Shown here in pieces: positions 14,480 to 22,471 of a DNA stretch of 64,000 bases. A program made the position numbers and the translations under genes. The stretch spans positions 62,001 to 126,000 of the forward strand of contig NZ_JACDUU010000005.1 of the NCBI RefSeq assembly GCF_013760845.1. Direction: 5' to 3'. The number at the start of each line of letters is the position of its first letter. The first letter of the stretch is position 1. Source of the DNA: [Anoxybacillus] calidus (lineage in GTDB: Bacteria > Bacillota > Bacilli > Bacillales > Anoxybacillaceae). The notes under the pieces were generated by a model, which did no database searches, was not told the origin of the DNA, and saw nothing but the letters and a program-made list of their open reading frames with translations.

Positions 14480-16085
14480 TCAACAAGTATCAACCGCTAC
14501 TAATCTAGACAGTGAAAACTCTAAGCGCAGTATTTTAATTGCTGGGCTGCTTGTGGCGATGCTTTTTGCGGCGCTTGATGGAACCATCGTCGGAACTGCG
14601 CTACCGCGTATCGTCGGGGAACTTGGCGGACTCGGAGTGATGGCGTGGCTGACGACTGCTTACATGCTCAGTTCCACGGCGGTTGTCCCGATTGCCGGAA
14701 AATTGGCTGATCTAGTTGGAAGAAAATCCGTTTATGTAACAGGACTAATTATATTTATTGTTGGCTCTGCTCTGTGTGGCATGGCTGATTCGATGAACCA
14801 GTTGATTTTCTTCCGAGCATTGCAAGGTATCGGCGGTGGCGTGATGATGCCGATGGCGATGATTGTTATCGGTGATATTTTTACCGGCGAACAGCGGGCA
14901 AAATGGCAAGGTGTGTTCGGAGGAGTATTTGGTTTAGCATCTATCCTCGGTCCGCAAGTCGGCGGATGGATTGTCGATTCATTAAACTGGAGATGGGTGT
15001 TTTATATTAATCTTCCGATCGGAATTCTTGCGGTGATTTTAATTAGTATTGGACTTACAAATCACCGTGCGGAAGGCCCTGTAAAGCTTGATATTGGTGG
15101 AATGTTCACGATGATTGCCGGCGTTGTCTCGCTGCTGCTTGCTTTAACGCTTGGCGGCGATAAGTATGATTGGACATCATGGCAAATTTTTTCTTTGCTT
15201 GGAGCGTCGGCCGTCTTTTTAATTAGTTTTGTATTTATAGAGCAAAAGGCAAGTGAGCCGATTCTTCCAATGTATTTGTTTAAAAATAAAACGTTTGTCC
15301 TTTTAAACGGTATTGGCTTTCTCATGTCAGTAGGAATGTTTGGTGCGATTATGTTCGTACCGTTGTTCATGCAAGGCATTATCGGTATGAGTCCTACGGA
15401 ATCAGGGACAATGATGTTTCCGATGATGTTGGCGATGATTATAGCGAGCGTTGTCGGCGGGAAACTTGTGCAAAAAATTGGTGTGCGCCTGCAAATTATC
15501 ATCGGCATGATATTAGAGGGAGCAGGGTTCTTCTTGTTATCAACGATGGATGTCGACACGAAAAAATTAGTGGCCATGAGCTTTATGGCTGTATTAGGAT
15601 TCGGTCTCGGGCTTGTTACTCCGGTTATTACGCTCGCGCTTCAAGAGGTGTTCCCGAAATCGCAGCTTGGCGTTGTCACTTCCTCCAGTCAATTTTTCCG
15701 ACAAATTGGGGGTACATTCGGTGCGACAATTTTAGGAGCGGTCATGAACCATCGTTCAACCGATTTATTGAATGAAAAATTTGTTCCATTATTGAAAAAA
15801 ATTCCACCGCAAGCCCACGGAATGGCGGAACAGTTTGAAAATATGATTAATACGAATCCGCAAGGACTGTATTCGGCTATTTTAACTCCAGAAGCGTTGA
15901 AAAACATTCCGCAAGCTATGCAGCAAGCGTTCATTCCAGTTTTAAAAACGACGTTAGTGGAAGCGTTAAGCAGTGTATTCTTGTATGGTCTAGTATTTGT
16001 TGGACTAGGAATGTTGCTTTCTCTATTTGTCGGCAAAATTACCATCTCGCGCAATGCGAAAGAGGCGAATAAAGGATTAGAATAG
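14472..16085 (+). CDS. mdtP: DHA2-family drug:H+ antiporter (MdtP/YusP-like)
   Basis: This 537-residue major facilitator protein has 14 predicted helices. The motifs include AALDGTIVGTALPRIVGELGG (DHA2 motif D1), GKLADLVGRKSVY (motif A), RALQGIGGGVMMPMAM (motif B) and GPQVGGWIVDSLNWRWVFYINLPIG (motif C and the following signature). It should extrude lipophilic drugs across the membrane using the proton gradient. The MarR repressor gene overlaps its start. The closest B. subtilis counterpart by arrangement is mdtP, which confers fusidic acid, novobiocin and other resistances; its substrates here are not known. A repeat-family-A miniature follows. Confidence 0.9.
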   Translation: MSNQQVSTATNLDSENSKRSILIAGLLVAMLFAALDGTIVGTALPRIVGELGGLGVMAWLTTAYMLSSTAVVPIAGKLADLVGRKSVYVTGLIIFIVGSALCGMADSMNQLIFFRALQGIGGGVMMPMAMIVIGDIFTGEQRAKWQGVFGGVFGLASILGPQVGGWIVDSLNWRWVFYINLPIGILAVILISIGLTNHRAEGPVKLDIGGMFTMIAGVVSLLLALTLGGDKYDWTSWQIFSLLGASAVFLISFVFIEQKASEPILPMYLFKNKTFVLLNGIGFLMSVGMFGAIMFVPLFMQGIIGMSPTESGTMMFPMMLAMIIASVVGGKLVQKIGVRLQIIIGMILEGAGFFLLSTMDVDTKKLVAMSFMAVLGFGLGLVTPVITLALQEVFPKSQLGVVTSSSQFFRQIGGTFGATILGAVMNHRSTDLLNEKFVPLLKKIPPQAHGMAEQFENMINTNPQGLYSAILTPEALKNIPQAMQQAFIPVLKTTLVEALSSVFLYGLVFVGLGMLLSLFVGKITISRNAKEANKGLE

Positions 16086-16091
16086 AGAGAT

Positions 16092-16145
16092 AAAAGATGC
16101 TGACCCAAGTGCAAAGTTCAGACACTTATGGGTCAGCTCTTTTAT
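16092..16145 (+). repeat. Repeat family A, miniature copy (A2)
   Basis: GCTGACCCA (16099-16107) pairs with TGGGTCAGC (16129-16137), with AAGTGCAAAG and CAGACACTT inside, followed by TCTTTTATT. Both outer ends of the full element are kept and the centre is deleted. It serves as the terminator of mdtP. Confidence 0.75.
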
Positions 16146-16255
16146 TATGAAGTTGGCGATAGGCTGCCATGAAGAAGCGAAACGAATTTCCTAAACGGGA
16201 AGGGCGGGTCGGATAAATAGTTAACCGTTTTCTGTTTTTCTTTCCATAATTATCA

Positions 16256-16284
16256 TTGACTTTTGGGGGAAAACTTTATATTAT
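16256..16284 (+). promoter_or_regulatory. Promoter of the Mn riboswitch unit
   Basis: TTGACT (16256-16261) and TATTAT (16279-16284) with 17-bp spacing lie about 25 bp before the riboswitch. Confidence 0.55.
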
Positions 16285-16310
16285 TAAATTGTAAATAGTT
16301 TTATATTCAT

Positions 16311-16403
16311 AAAGGGGAGTAGCTTTAACAGCAAAGTCGTCAGTTCAGGGATAAAACCCTCGGCTTTGTTGGCAACGATGACGTTGTTAGCGAGACCTTT
16401 ACC
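16311..16403 (+). ncRNA. yybP-ykoY manganese riboswitch
   Basis: The conserved GGGGAGTAGC (16315-16324), CAAAGTC, TCAGGG.ATAAAACCCT and GGCTTTGTTGGCAACGATG blocks appear, then GCGAGACCTTTACC. This is the yybP-ykoY fold, which senses Mn2+ and typically controls TerC-family and Mn-efflux genes. Its last stem overlaps the first of two terminators. Confidence 0.92.
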
Positions 16404-16468
16404 AGTGTGGGTAAAGGTTTTTTATATTTATTAATGACCTTTACCTACACGGTAAAGGTCATTTTTAT
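16395..16468 (+). terminator. Two tandem terminators of the Mn riboswitch
   Basis: Terminator 1 is ACCTTTACC (16395-16403) with GGTAAAGGT (16410-16418) and a T-run. Terminator 2 is AATGACCTTTACC (16433-16445) with GGTAAAGGTCATT (16451-16463) and a T-run. The arms are nearly identical, so arm 1 could also pair with the right arm of terminator 2. Confidence 0.85.
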
Positions 16469-16582
16469 TTAGGGAATAAATAAGGAAGGGAGAGGAAAAA
16501 CGTCGGTGGTTATGGATTTTCTTAAACCGTTCTAGGTGTATTGAGACTGTATATAAAAATGACGAGGAGGGAGAGAATTTGT

Positions 16583-16855
16583 ATGAGAAAACTGTTCAAA
16601 AGAGTGCGCTTTATTTTTAAAATACGGCGGTTTATCCCTTTCCTTGCCGAGTTTTTCCTTTCAAAAAAAGTTTCCAATGTCAAGAAATTGCTTTCTGTTT
16701 TATTTGTTGCTTTATATATGTTATTGCCATTAGATGTGATCCCTGATTTCTTAGGGTTTTTTGGTATTGTTGATGATGTTACGATTTTTATGCTTATTTT
16801 ACAGCAAATTATTAAGATGGCGCCTGAAAACTTGAAAAATAAATATGGAGTTTAA
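16583..16855 (+). CDS. DUF1232 membrane protein
   Basis: From the ATG at 16583 (after GAGGAGGGAG) the protein has 90 residues. The DUF1232 (YkvA-type) signature is clear: KKLLSVLFVALYMLLPLDVIPDFLGFFGIVDDVTIFMLIL. It has two hydrophobic helices joined by the conserved PxDxIPDF and GxxDD turns. A positively charged N-terminal tail (RKLFKRVRFIFKIRRF) precedes them. The function of the family is unknown. It is the first gene after the Mn riboswitch and is followed after 89 bp by the TerC gene, so it probably takes part in Mn homeostasis here. Confidence 0.85.
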   Translation: MRKLFKRVRFIFKIRRFIPFLAEFFLSKKVSNVKKLLSVLFVALYMLLPLDVIPDFLGFFGIVDDVTIFMLILQQIIKMAPENLKNKYGV

Positions 16856-16944
16856 TGAGGATGCTCCTATGAGACCATTTTGGCTTCAGGCACGTATGAA
16901 ATGAATGTGAAATAAATATTGATGAATGAGGAGGTTTTTTTCTA

Positions 16945-17628
16945 ATGGAGCTATTTTCTGTTGAATTTTTATCGGCACTTATCTCGATCATTATTATCGA
17001 CCTTGTTTTAGCGGGAGACAATGCGATTGTCATTGGATTGGCGGCAAGAAATCTGCCAAAGCATCAGCAAAAGCAGACAATTATTTGGGGAACGGTCGGA
17101 GCGATTATCATTCGTGCTCTAGCCACATTAGCGGTTGTTTGGTTATTAAAAATTCCAGGATTGTTGCTTGTTGGTGGTATTTTGTTAGTGTGGATTGCCT
17201 ATAAACTTCTTGTAGAAGAAAAAGGACATGATGTGGAAGCTGGCGGCAGTATGTGGGAAGCGATTCGCACGATTATCATTGCCGACGCGTTAATGGGATT
17301 GGATAACGTATTGGCGGTTGCCGGTGCAGCGCATGGAAGCTTTTTACTTGTTATTTTAGGCTTGCTTATTTCTGTCCCAATTGTCGTTTGGGGAAGTACG
17401 TTAATCCTGAAGTGGATTGAACGTTTTCCAATTATCGTGACGATTGGTGCCGGGATTCTTGCTTGGACTGCATCGAAAATGATTGTTGATGAACCATTTT
17501 TGAAAGAATATTTTGCTAATCCGTTTGTGAAATATGGGTTTGAACTTCTTGTTGTTGCTGGTGTGGTTATTATTGGAACGATGAAAAAAGCGAAAGAACA
17601 CAAAAAAGAAACATTGAAAGAAGTATAA
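16945..17628 (+). CDS. TerC-family integral membrane protein, probable Mn2+ exporter
   Basis: The protein has 227 residues and about seven predicted helices. TerC signatures are LIDLVLAGDNAIVIGLA (here IIIIDLVLAGDNAIVIGLA) and IIIADALMGLDNVLAVAGAAHG, each with the conserved aspartate/asparagine pair that forms the metal path. Related YkoY/YceF (MeeY/MeeF) proteins of B. subtilis export Mn2+ to metalate secreted enzymes. A Mn riboswitch 600 bp upstream and shared transcription with a DUF1232 gene support manganese export. AGGAGG precedes the ATG. Confidence 0.9.
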   Translation: MELFSVEFLSALISIIIIDLVLAGDNAIVIGLAARNLPKHQQKQTIIWGTVGAIIIRALATLAVVWLLKIPGLLLVGGILLVWIAYKLLVEEKGHDVEAGGSMWEAIRTIIIADALMGLDNVLAVAGAAHGSFLLVILGLLISVPIVVWGSTLILKWIERFPIIVTIGAGILAWTASKMIVDEPFLKEYFANPFVKYGFELLVVAGVVIIGTMKKAKEHKKETLKEV

Positions 17629-17651
17629 TAACGCTTTTGTGGGTAGAGAGG

Positions 17652-17688
17652 AAAGAGCCGCAAACTAGAAGAATTTGCGGCTCTTTTC
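17652..17688. terminator. Bidirectional terminator between terC and nrdB
   Basis: AAAGAGCCGCAAA pairs with TTTGCGGCTCTTT. A-rich and T-rich ends flank it, serving the convergent terC and nrdB genes. Confidence 0.85.
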
Positions 17689-17691
17689 TAT

Positions 17692-18735
17692 TTATAACTC
17701 ATCAAATCCATTATCGATCGTATTAACTTTTGTATATTGCCGTGATTTTTGTTCAAAGAAGTCCGATTTTCCGAGGTCGACTTCTTCATAGGCTTTAATC
17801 CAGCGAAGTGGATTCGTGCGGTAACCAGCAAATGGACGTTCAAAGCCCAGCTGATTGCAGCGGACGTTAGCGTAAAATTTAATATAGTCGCTAAGATCCT
17901 GAAGTGGAATACCTTCAATTTTGTTGCTAATAATATAACCGGCCCACTCGATTTCTAGTTCCGCGGCTTTTATGAATGTTTGCTGGATAAATGCAGCCAG
18001 CTCAGGTGTGTTATATTCTGGATATTCAATCAGTATTTCTTTGAAAATTTTAACAAACAAATCAACATGGATTTGTTCATCACGGTTAATGTAATTAATC
18101 ATTGTACTTGTCGCAACCATTTTTTGATTGCGCGCTAAATTGTAGAAGAAGGCGAAACCAGAATAGAAAAATAACCCTTCTAGAATGACGTCATATACAA
18201 TGGACTTTAATAAATTTTCGACATTTGGCTGTTCAGCAAATTCTTTATATCCATTTGTGACAAAGTCATTTCTTTTCCGCAAAATCGGTTCGTTTCTCCA
18301 AAATTCAAACACTTCATCCTGCTTGCTTTTCGGTACAAGGCTTGATAGGACATAGGAATATGAATGATTATGAATCACTTCCTGCTGTGCCAACATAATC
18401 ATTAACGCGTTAATGCTGGAATCTGTAATGTAATCGGCGACTCTACCTGCATAATCGGTTTGAATGCTGTCGAGCAAAGCGAGAAGGCCGATAATTTTTA
18501 AAAATGCATCTTGTTCGTCATCCGTTAATAACAGAAATTGTTTGATGTCTTGAGACATATTAATTTCAAACGGTGTCCAAAAGTTGGCAAGCATTCGTTT
18601 GTATTTGGCAAACGCCCACGGATAAGCGATATCATCCCAGTTTAACACATTTGAGCTTTTTCCATTAATAATTCTTGTCGAGCGATTTGGGGCTTCCGGA
18701 TCCATAATGACTCTTTTCGTTAGCGTATGTGACAT
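17692..18735 (-). CDS. nrdB: Ribonucleotide reductase class Ia beta subunit
   Basis: From the ATG at 18735 (GAGGTG 8 bases upstream) the protein has 347 residues. Iron-ligand and radical motifs of R2 are present: LLDSIQ (aspartate ligand), QQEVIHNHSY (Glu, His and the radical tyrosine position), EGLFFYSGFAFFYNLAR, and RDEQIHVDLF (Glu and His). The tyrosine is retained, so a conventional tyrosyl-radical class I enzyme is expected. The C-terminal VNTIDNGFDEL tail would dock on NrdA. It lies 27 bp behind nrdA in an operon controlled by a cobalamin riboswitch and probable NrdR sites. Confidence 0.93.
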   Translation of the reverse strand: MSHTLTKRVIMDPEAPNRSTRIINGKSSNVLNWDDIAYPWAFAKYKRMLANFWTPFEINMSQDIKQFLLLTDDEQDAFLKIIGLLALLDSIQTDYAGRVADYITDSSINALMIMLAQQEVIHNHSYSYVLSSLVPKSKQDEVFEFWRNEPILRKRNDFVTNGYKEFAEQPNVENLLKSIVYDVILEGLFFYSGFAFFYNLARNQKMVATSTMINYINRDEQIHVDLFVKIFKEILIEYPEYNTPELAAFIQQTFIKAAELEIEWAGYIISNKIEGIPLQDLSDYIKFYANVRCNQLGFERPFAGYRTNPLRWIKAYEEVDLGKSDFFEQKSRQYTKVNTIDNGFDEL

Positions 18736-18762
18736 AACCAATTCACCTCAATCTGAATAAAA

Positions 18763-21051
18763 TTAACTCGCGCATGATTCACATTCTTCAATAGAGCTTG
18801 AAGTGGAACGGAGATAATACGTTGTTTTGAATCCCAGTTTCCAAGCGGTGAGATGAATGTTCAGCAAGTCTTTCGCTTTGATTGTGTTCATAACGTAGAT
18901 ATTAAAAGAAATAGACTGGTCGATATGACGTTGACGGGCGGCATTTTGCTTGACGCTCCATAGTTGGTCAATATGATAGGCGGATTTGTAATACCATGTC
19001 GTTTCAGCGTTTAAATCTGGTACAGTAACAGGAATTTTATAATCTTTCTTTTCTTCGGCGTACACTTTTAAGAAAATAGGGTCAATGCTTGCGGTACTGC
19101 CAGCAATAATGGACGTGGATGCATTTGGTGCGACAGCCATAAGATAACCGTTACGAACGCCGTGCGTCTTTACTTGTTCTTTTAACATGTCCCAGTCTAG
19201 ATTGCTTTGAGAATTACGGTATCCCCGTTTCTCAAAGTAAGTGCCTGTATGCCAGTCTGAACCTGTAAACGCGGGATAGCTTCCTTTTTCTTTTGCCAGC
19301 TCCATGCTTGCTTGAATCGTTAAATAAGCGATTTCTTCATAAAGCTTGTCCGCATACTCGACCGCTTCTTCTGATTCCCAGCGAATCCCTTTAAGGGCAA
19401 GCAAATGATGCCATCCAAATGTTCCAAGTCCAACAGCGCGGTATTTTTGGTTTGTTAGTTGTGCCTGTAAAACAGGAATTTTGTTTAAGTCAATGACGTT
19501 ATCAAGCATTCGCACTTGGATGGGGATTAAACGTTTGAGCACGTTGTCTGTCACTGCCCGCGCTAGATTAATAGAAGATAAGTTGCAGACAACAAAATCT
19601 CCAGGCGTTTTTACTGTAATAATTTTGCCGTCTTTTGTATATTGCTGTTCCGTTATTGTTGGACTTTGGTTTTGCGCAATTTCTGTACAAAGGTTGCTGC
19701 AATAAATCATACCTAGGTGAGAATTAGGATTTTTTCGGTTTACTTCATCGCGATAAAACATAAAAGGGCTGCCCGATTCAAGTTGGCTTCGCATTATGTT
19801 TTTCATAATTTCAATGGCTGGTACTTTTTCTTTGGACAAATGAGGATTTTCTACACACTGCCAATACTTTTCGCGAAAATGACCTTTTCCTCGTTCTTCA
19901 TCATAAAAATCTTCTAAACTAAATCCCATGACTTTTCGTACTTCATGAGGATCAAAAAGATACCAGTCGCCGCGTTTTTCCATCTGTTCCATAAACAAGT
20001 CAGGAATGCAGACACCTGTGAATAAATCATGCGTTCTCATTCGTTCATCGCCGTTATTTAATTTTGCGTCTAAAAAGGCAAAGATATCTTTATGCCATAC
20101 ATCTAAATAAACGCATATTGCACCCTTCCGCTGTCCTAGCTGATCAACACTGACTGCCGTATTGTTTAATTGTTTCATCCATGGAATGACACCTGATGAA
20201 ACGCCTTTAAAACCGAGAATATCGCTGCCTCGGCTGCGGATTTTTCCAAGATAAACGCCGATTCCGCCGCCTGATTTTGAAAGATTGGCAATGTCAGTAT
20301 TGCTGTCGTAAATGCTTTGCAGACTATCGTCTACTGTATCTACGAAACAACTTGATAATTGACCGTAGCTTTTTCCCGCATTGGCAAGAGTAGGAGTGGC
20401 AACCGTCATGTATAAATTGCTTAACGCCCAGTAAGCTTCTTTCACTAAAGCAAAACGGAGCTGCTTTTGTTCTTTTGCCATTAATGTCATCGCGATCATT
20501 AAAAATCGTTCTTGTGGAAGCTCATATAAATTCCGATCGTAATCACGGGCTAGGTAACGATCAGCAAGCGTGCGAAGACCGATGTAAGTAAATAACTTAT
20601 CTTTTTCCGGGTTGATCAATTTTCCAAATTCTACAATTTCTTCTTTTGTGTAGTCTTCTAAAAGTTTAGGGCTATAAACTCCTTTAGCAACAAGAGTTTT
20701 GATTAAATGATAGAAATCGCCATATTGTTCTTCTGGGTGATATCCGCGATTTTTGGCAGCTTCCTTGTATAATTTTTTTAAATAAATGTGAGCGCACACA
20801 AACGTCCAATCTGGTTCATTTTCATCAATATAAGATAAGCCTTCTAAAATTAATAAGTTAGTGATTTTTTCAGTAGAAAATGTGTCTCTGCTTTCAATCG
20901 CTTGTATGACTCTTTTTAAGTAGCTTTCTTTGTTTAGATTTGGATAGTTTTCCGTTATCTTTTTTACAAACGAGATGAGCCGCTCATGTGAAAAAGGTTC
21001 AGCGTCTCCCTTTTCGGTTATAATCATCGTTGTTTTTGTATGTAAGCTCAT
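18763..21051 (-). CDS. nrdA: Ribonucleotide reductase class Ia alpha subunit
   Basis: The protein has 762 residues. The N-terminal ATP-cone (about residues 8-100, MIITEKGDAEPFSHERLISFVKKI) provides dATP feedback control. The catalytic core carries ANAGKSYGQLSSCFVDTVDDS with an active-site cysteine, MIYCSNLCTEI with the Asn-Cys-Glu triad, and VAPNASTSIIAGSTASIDP. The tail ends in CESCAS, the shuttle dithiol. It makes deoxyribonucleoside diphosphates with NrdB. GGGAGG precedes the ATG at 21051. A cobalamin riboswitch in the leader implies that a B12-dependent class II enzyme elsewhere in the genome takes over when B12 is available. Confidence 0.95.
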   Translation of the reverse strand: MSLHTKTTMIITEKGDAEPFSHERLISFVKKITENYPNLNKESYLKRVIQAIESRDTFSTEKITNLLILEGLSYIDENEPDWTFVCAHIYLKKLYKEAAKNRGYHPEEQYGDFYHLIKTLVAKGVYSPKLLEDYTKEEIVEFGKLINPEKDKLFTYIGLRTLADRYLARDYDRNLYELPQERFLMIAMTLMAKEQKQLRFALVKEAYWALSNLYMTVATPTLANAGKSYGQLSSCFVDTVDDSLQSIYDSNTDIANLSKSGGGIGVYLGKIRSRGSDILGFKGVSSGVIPWMKQLNNTAVSVDQLGQRKGAICVYLDVWHKDIFAFLDAKLNNGDERMRTHDLFTGVCIPDLFMEQMEKRGDWYLFDPHEVRKVMGFSLEDFYDEERGKGHFREKYWQCVENPHLSKEKVPAIEIMKNIMRSQLESGSPFMFYRDEVNRKNPNSHLGMIYCSNLCTEIAQNQSPTITEQQYTKDGKIITVKTPGDFVVCNLSSINLARAVTDNVLKRLIPIQVRMLDNVIDLNKIPVLQAQLTNQKYRAVGLGTFGWHHLLALKGIRWESEEAVEYADKLYEEIAYLTIQASMELAKEKGSYPAFTGSDWHTGTYFEKRGYRNSQSNLDWDMLKEQVKTHGVRNGYLMAVAPNASTSIIAGSTASIDPIFLKVYAEEKKDYKIPVTVPDLNAETTWYYKSAYHIDQLWSVKQNAARQRHIDQSISFNIYVMNTIKAKDLLNIHLTAWKLGFKTTYYLRSTSSSIEECESCAS

Positions 21052-21077
21052 TTCCCTAGCCTCCCTGTATAAAATAA

Positions 21078-21106
21078 AAAATCCACTCAGCAGGTTGAGT
21101 GGATCA
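21078..21106 (-). terminator. Expression-platform terminator of the cobalamin riboswitch
   Basis: On the minus strand ATCCACTC and GAGTGGAT pair around an 8-base loop, followed by TTTTTATTTTAT, 30 bases before the nrdA start. It should form when cobalamin is bound. Confidence 0.8.
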
Positions 21107-21185
21107 AACGATAGTATAAAAAGGACAGCAACACCTTCTTAAACCACCGTTTCATCTTCTCACCCCCCGAAGAATTTGAAACTTA

Positions 21186-21372
21186 GCAAGCAAGGCAGGT
21201 CTCCTGACTCGTGTTTCCTCCTACTCTGGCTCCTTCCCGTATATGCGCCGATCAAGCTAATCATATACAGTGGAAAACTCCATTTCGTCCACACATACAG
21301 TTGCGGGGACAGTTCTGGATTCGCACCAGATTCCCTATTAAGTCCGTTCGGACACCTTCACTTGCGGTTTTG
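21186..21372 (-). ncRNA. Cobalamin (AdoCbl) riboswitch
   Basis: On the minus strand the order is GGTGTCCGAACGGAC, AATAGGGAATCTGGTGCGAA with TCCAGAACTGTCCCCGCAAC (B12-box region), a TCCACTG-rich middle, and the closing GAGTCAGGAGACCTGCC. This is the standard cobalamin element. It lies in the nrdAB leader upstream of a terminator and should shut off the B12-independent reductase. Confidence 0.92.
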
Positions 21373-21421
21373 ATATACTATATTTAGTTGTTTTGTTTTT
21401 GTAAACCACAACATATTGTGT
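21373..21421 (-). promoter_or_regulatory. nrdAB promoter with probable NrdR boxes
   Basis: On the minus strand TTTACA (21400-21405) and TATAGT (21377-21382) are spaced by 17 bp. ACACAATATGTTGTGG (21406-21421) matches the NrdR box closely. A weaker copy, ACTAAATATAGTATAT (21373-21388), lies 33 bp away centre to centre over the -10. NrdR boxes usually occur as a pair about three turns apart. Confidence 0.65.
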
Positions 21422-21512
21422 TTTGTTGAGTTGGCATAATCATATAACAATTTAATAGAAAATTCAACCATATTTTTTGAGTGATGTAGAAAAAAGGAAA
21501 GAAGGAAATAAA

Positions 21513-21558
21513 AAAACGCTTTTTATCGAATTTTATCAAGTCAGATAAAAAGCGTTTT
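21513..21558. terminator. Terminator downstream of the membrane-protein gene
   Basis: AAAACGCTTTTTATC and GATAAAAAGCGTTTT form a perfect 15-bp stem around a 16-base loop. It serves the minus-strand gene ending at 21564. Confidence 0.8.
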
Positions 21559-21563
21559 AACTG

Positions 21564-22028
21564 TTATTTATAATCCGTTTTGGTTATCCTTATTAACAAT
21601 TCCCTTATGATCAATCCAACAATCACCCCAGGAATAACTGATAACATCGGAAGCCAAATCGGACCAAAGAAAATACCGAAAATTGTTAATTCTGTAGAGT
21701 ACATAAGCCCTACAGTTACGAAGTAGGCGCAAAAGACAAAGGGAAGAAAAGCATAAGGTGATTTACCTCCGCCTGCATCTTTATAGGCATCCCACATCGC
21801 AAAAAAATATAAACAAGGATAAAACATGAGCCATTGATAATTAATGACTTGTACAGCTTCCTCGATTCTTCCTAAAAAGCTTAAGTGAATGGCCTCGTTG
21901 AAATGGGATTGTATGTTGATTAAAAATTCTAAAATTATACAAATAATCCCTTTCACATACTTTTGATTTAAAAATTGTCCCAAACCAGGTAGTGCAATGC
22001 TCCATAATAACCGTTCAATTGCTTTCAC
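21564..22028 (-). CDS. Uncharacterised multi-pass membrane protein
   Basis: This 154-residue protein starts at a GTG (22028) after AAGGGTTTAAGAGA. It opens MKAIERLLWSIALPGLGQFLNQKYVKGI, a signature seen in small Bacillus membrane proteins with a short GLGQ-NxxY loop between a half-helix and a full helix (YozV/TM2-like). About four helices follow, with a soluble loop DAYKDAGGGKSPY. No catalytic motif is visible. A short coding-looking stretch lies immediately upstream at 22046-22228. Function unknown. Confidence 0.75.
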   Translation of the reverse strand: MKAIERLLWSIALPGLGQFLNQKYVKGIICIILEFLINIQSHFNEAIHLSFLGRIEEAVQVINYQWLMFYPCLYFFAMWDAYKDAGGGKSPYAFLPFVFCAYFVTVGLMYSTELTIFGIFFGPIWLPMLSVIPGVIVGLIIRELLIRITKTDYK

Positions 22029-22045
22029 ATCTCTTAAACCCTTTA

Positions 22046-22228
22046 CTAATATATTTTCTCATATCTCCTCACATCGTTGATTTTAGGAACAATATTTACT
22101 ACGTCTTTCGGGTAAAAGTTATAAACAGAGGTTCGGTTTTCATCTCGCAATCCTCTCTGCGCCGTCACAACATGATCGGAGTCAATGATATCGCAGCTAT
22201 TCACGATAATGTTCTTTGTTACATTTTT
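22046..22228 (-). pseudogene. Short coding-like frame, probably a gene remnant
   Basis: On the minus strand an open stretch of about 60 codons ends at the stop 22046-22048 and includes VVTAQRGLRDENRTSVYNFY then PKDVVNIVPKINDVRRYEK. Composition looks coding, but the only plausible start (GTG at 22204) lacks a clear ribosome site and a stop lies at 22229. It may be the 3' remnant of a larger gene. I do not recognise the family. Confidence 0.4.
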
Positions 22229-22328
22229 TTACAAATGAAGCTGTTTTATTCATTTTTAACAATTAGTTATATGAAGAATTATTTTACAAATACCGGTTGT
22301 ATGTAGATGAACAATAAGAGCAAAATTT

Positions 22329-22419
22329 GACATGTTAGTCCGTAATTTTGACATGTTAGTTTGCGATTTTGTCATCTTAGATTATCTGTTATCTAATTAT
22401 TCAGAATTATTAGTATAAT
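22329..22419 (+). promoter_or_regulatory. Triple 21-bp-spaced direct repeat and -10 box of cstA
   Basis: GACATGTTAGT starts at 22329 and at 22350, and a diverged GTCATCTTAGA starts at 22371: three copies at exact 21-bp spacing. TATAAT is at 22414-22419, and the -35 position (22391-22396) is poor, as at an activator-dependent promoter. Direct repeats about two helical turns apart are typical of LytTR-domain response regulators, which control CstA/BtsT-type transporters in other bacteria. The region before this (22232-22328) holds nothing recognisable. Confidence 0.55.
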
Positions 22420-22471
22420 CTATGTGAGGGATGTATAATTGGAAGGGATGGATAAAGGGGGAACAAAAGAC

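Noticed and set aside
15062-15577. 171-codon open frame on the minus strand inside the efflux gene
   Set aside because: It lies wholly antisense to a well-conserved membrane protein gene, has no ribosome site, and its Ile/Pro/Thr-rich composition is that of a reverse-complemented transporter.
17199-17663. 154-codon minus-strand frame antisense to terC
   Set aside because: Mirror of a hydrophobic gene with no ribosome site; terC itself has clear family motifs.
21176-21373. 65-codon plus-strand frame
   Set aside because: It coincides exactly with the cobalamin riboswitch on the other strand, whose motifs explain the sequence.
22329-22381. Possible CRISPR array
   Set aside because: Only three copies of an 11-base motif at exact 21-bp spacing without unique spacers of CRISPR length, and no cas genes; a regulator binding array fits better. 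No CRISPR array was seen elsewhere in the window.
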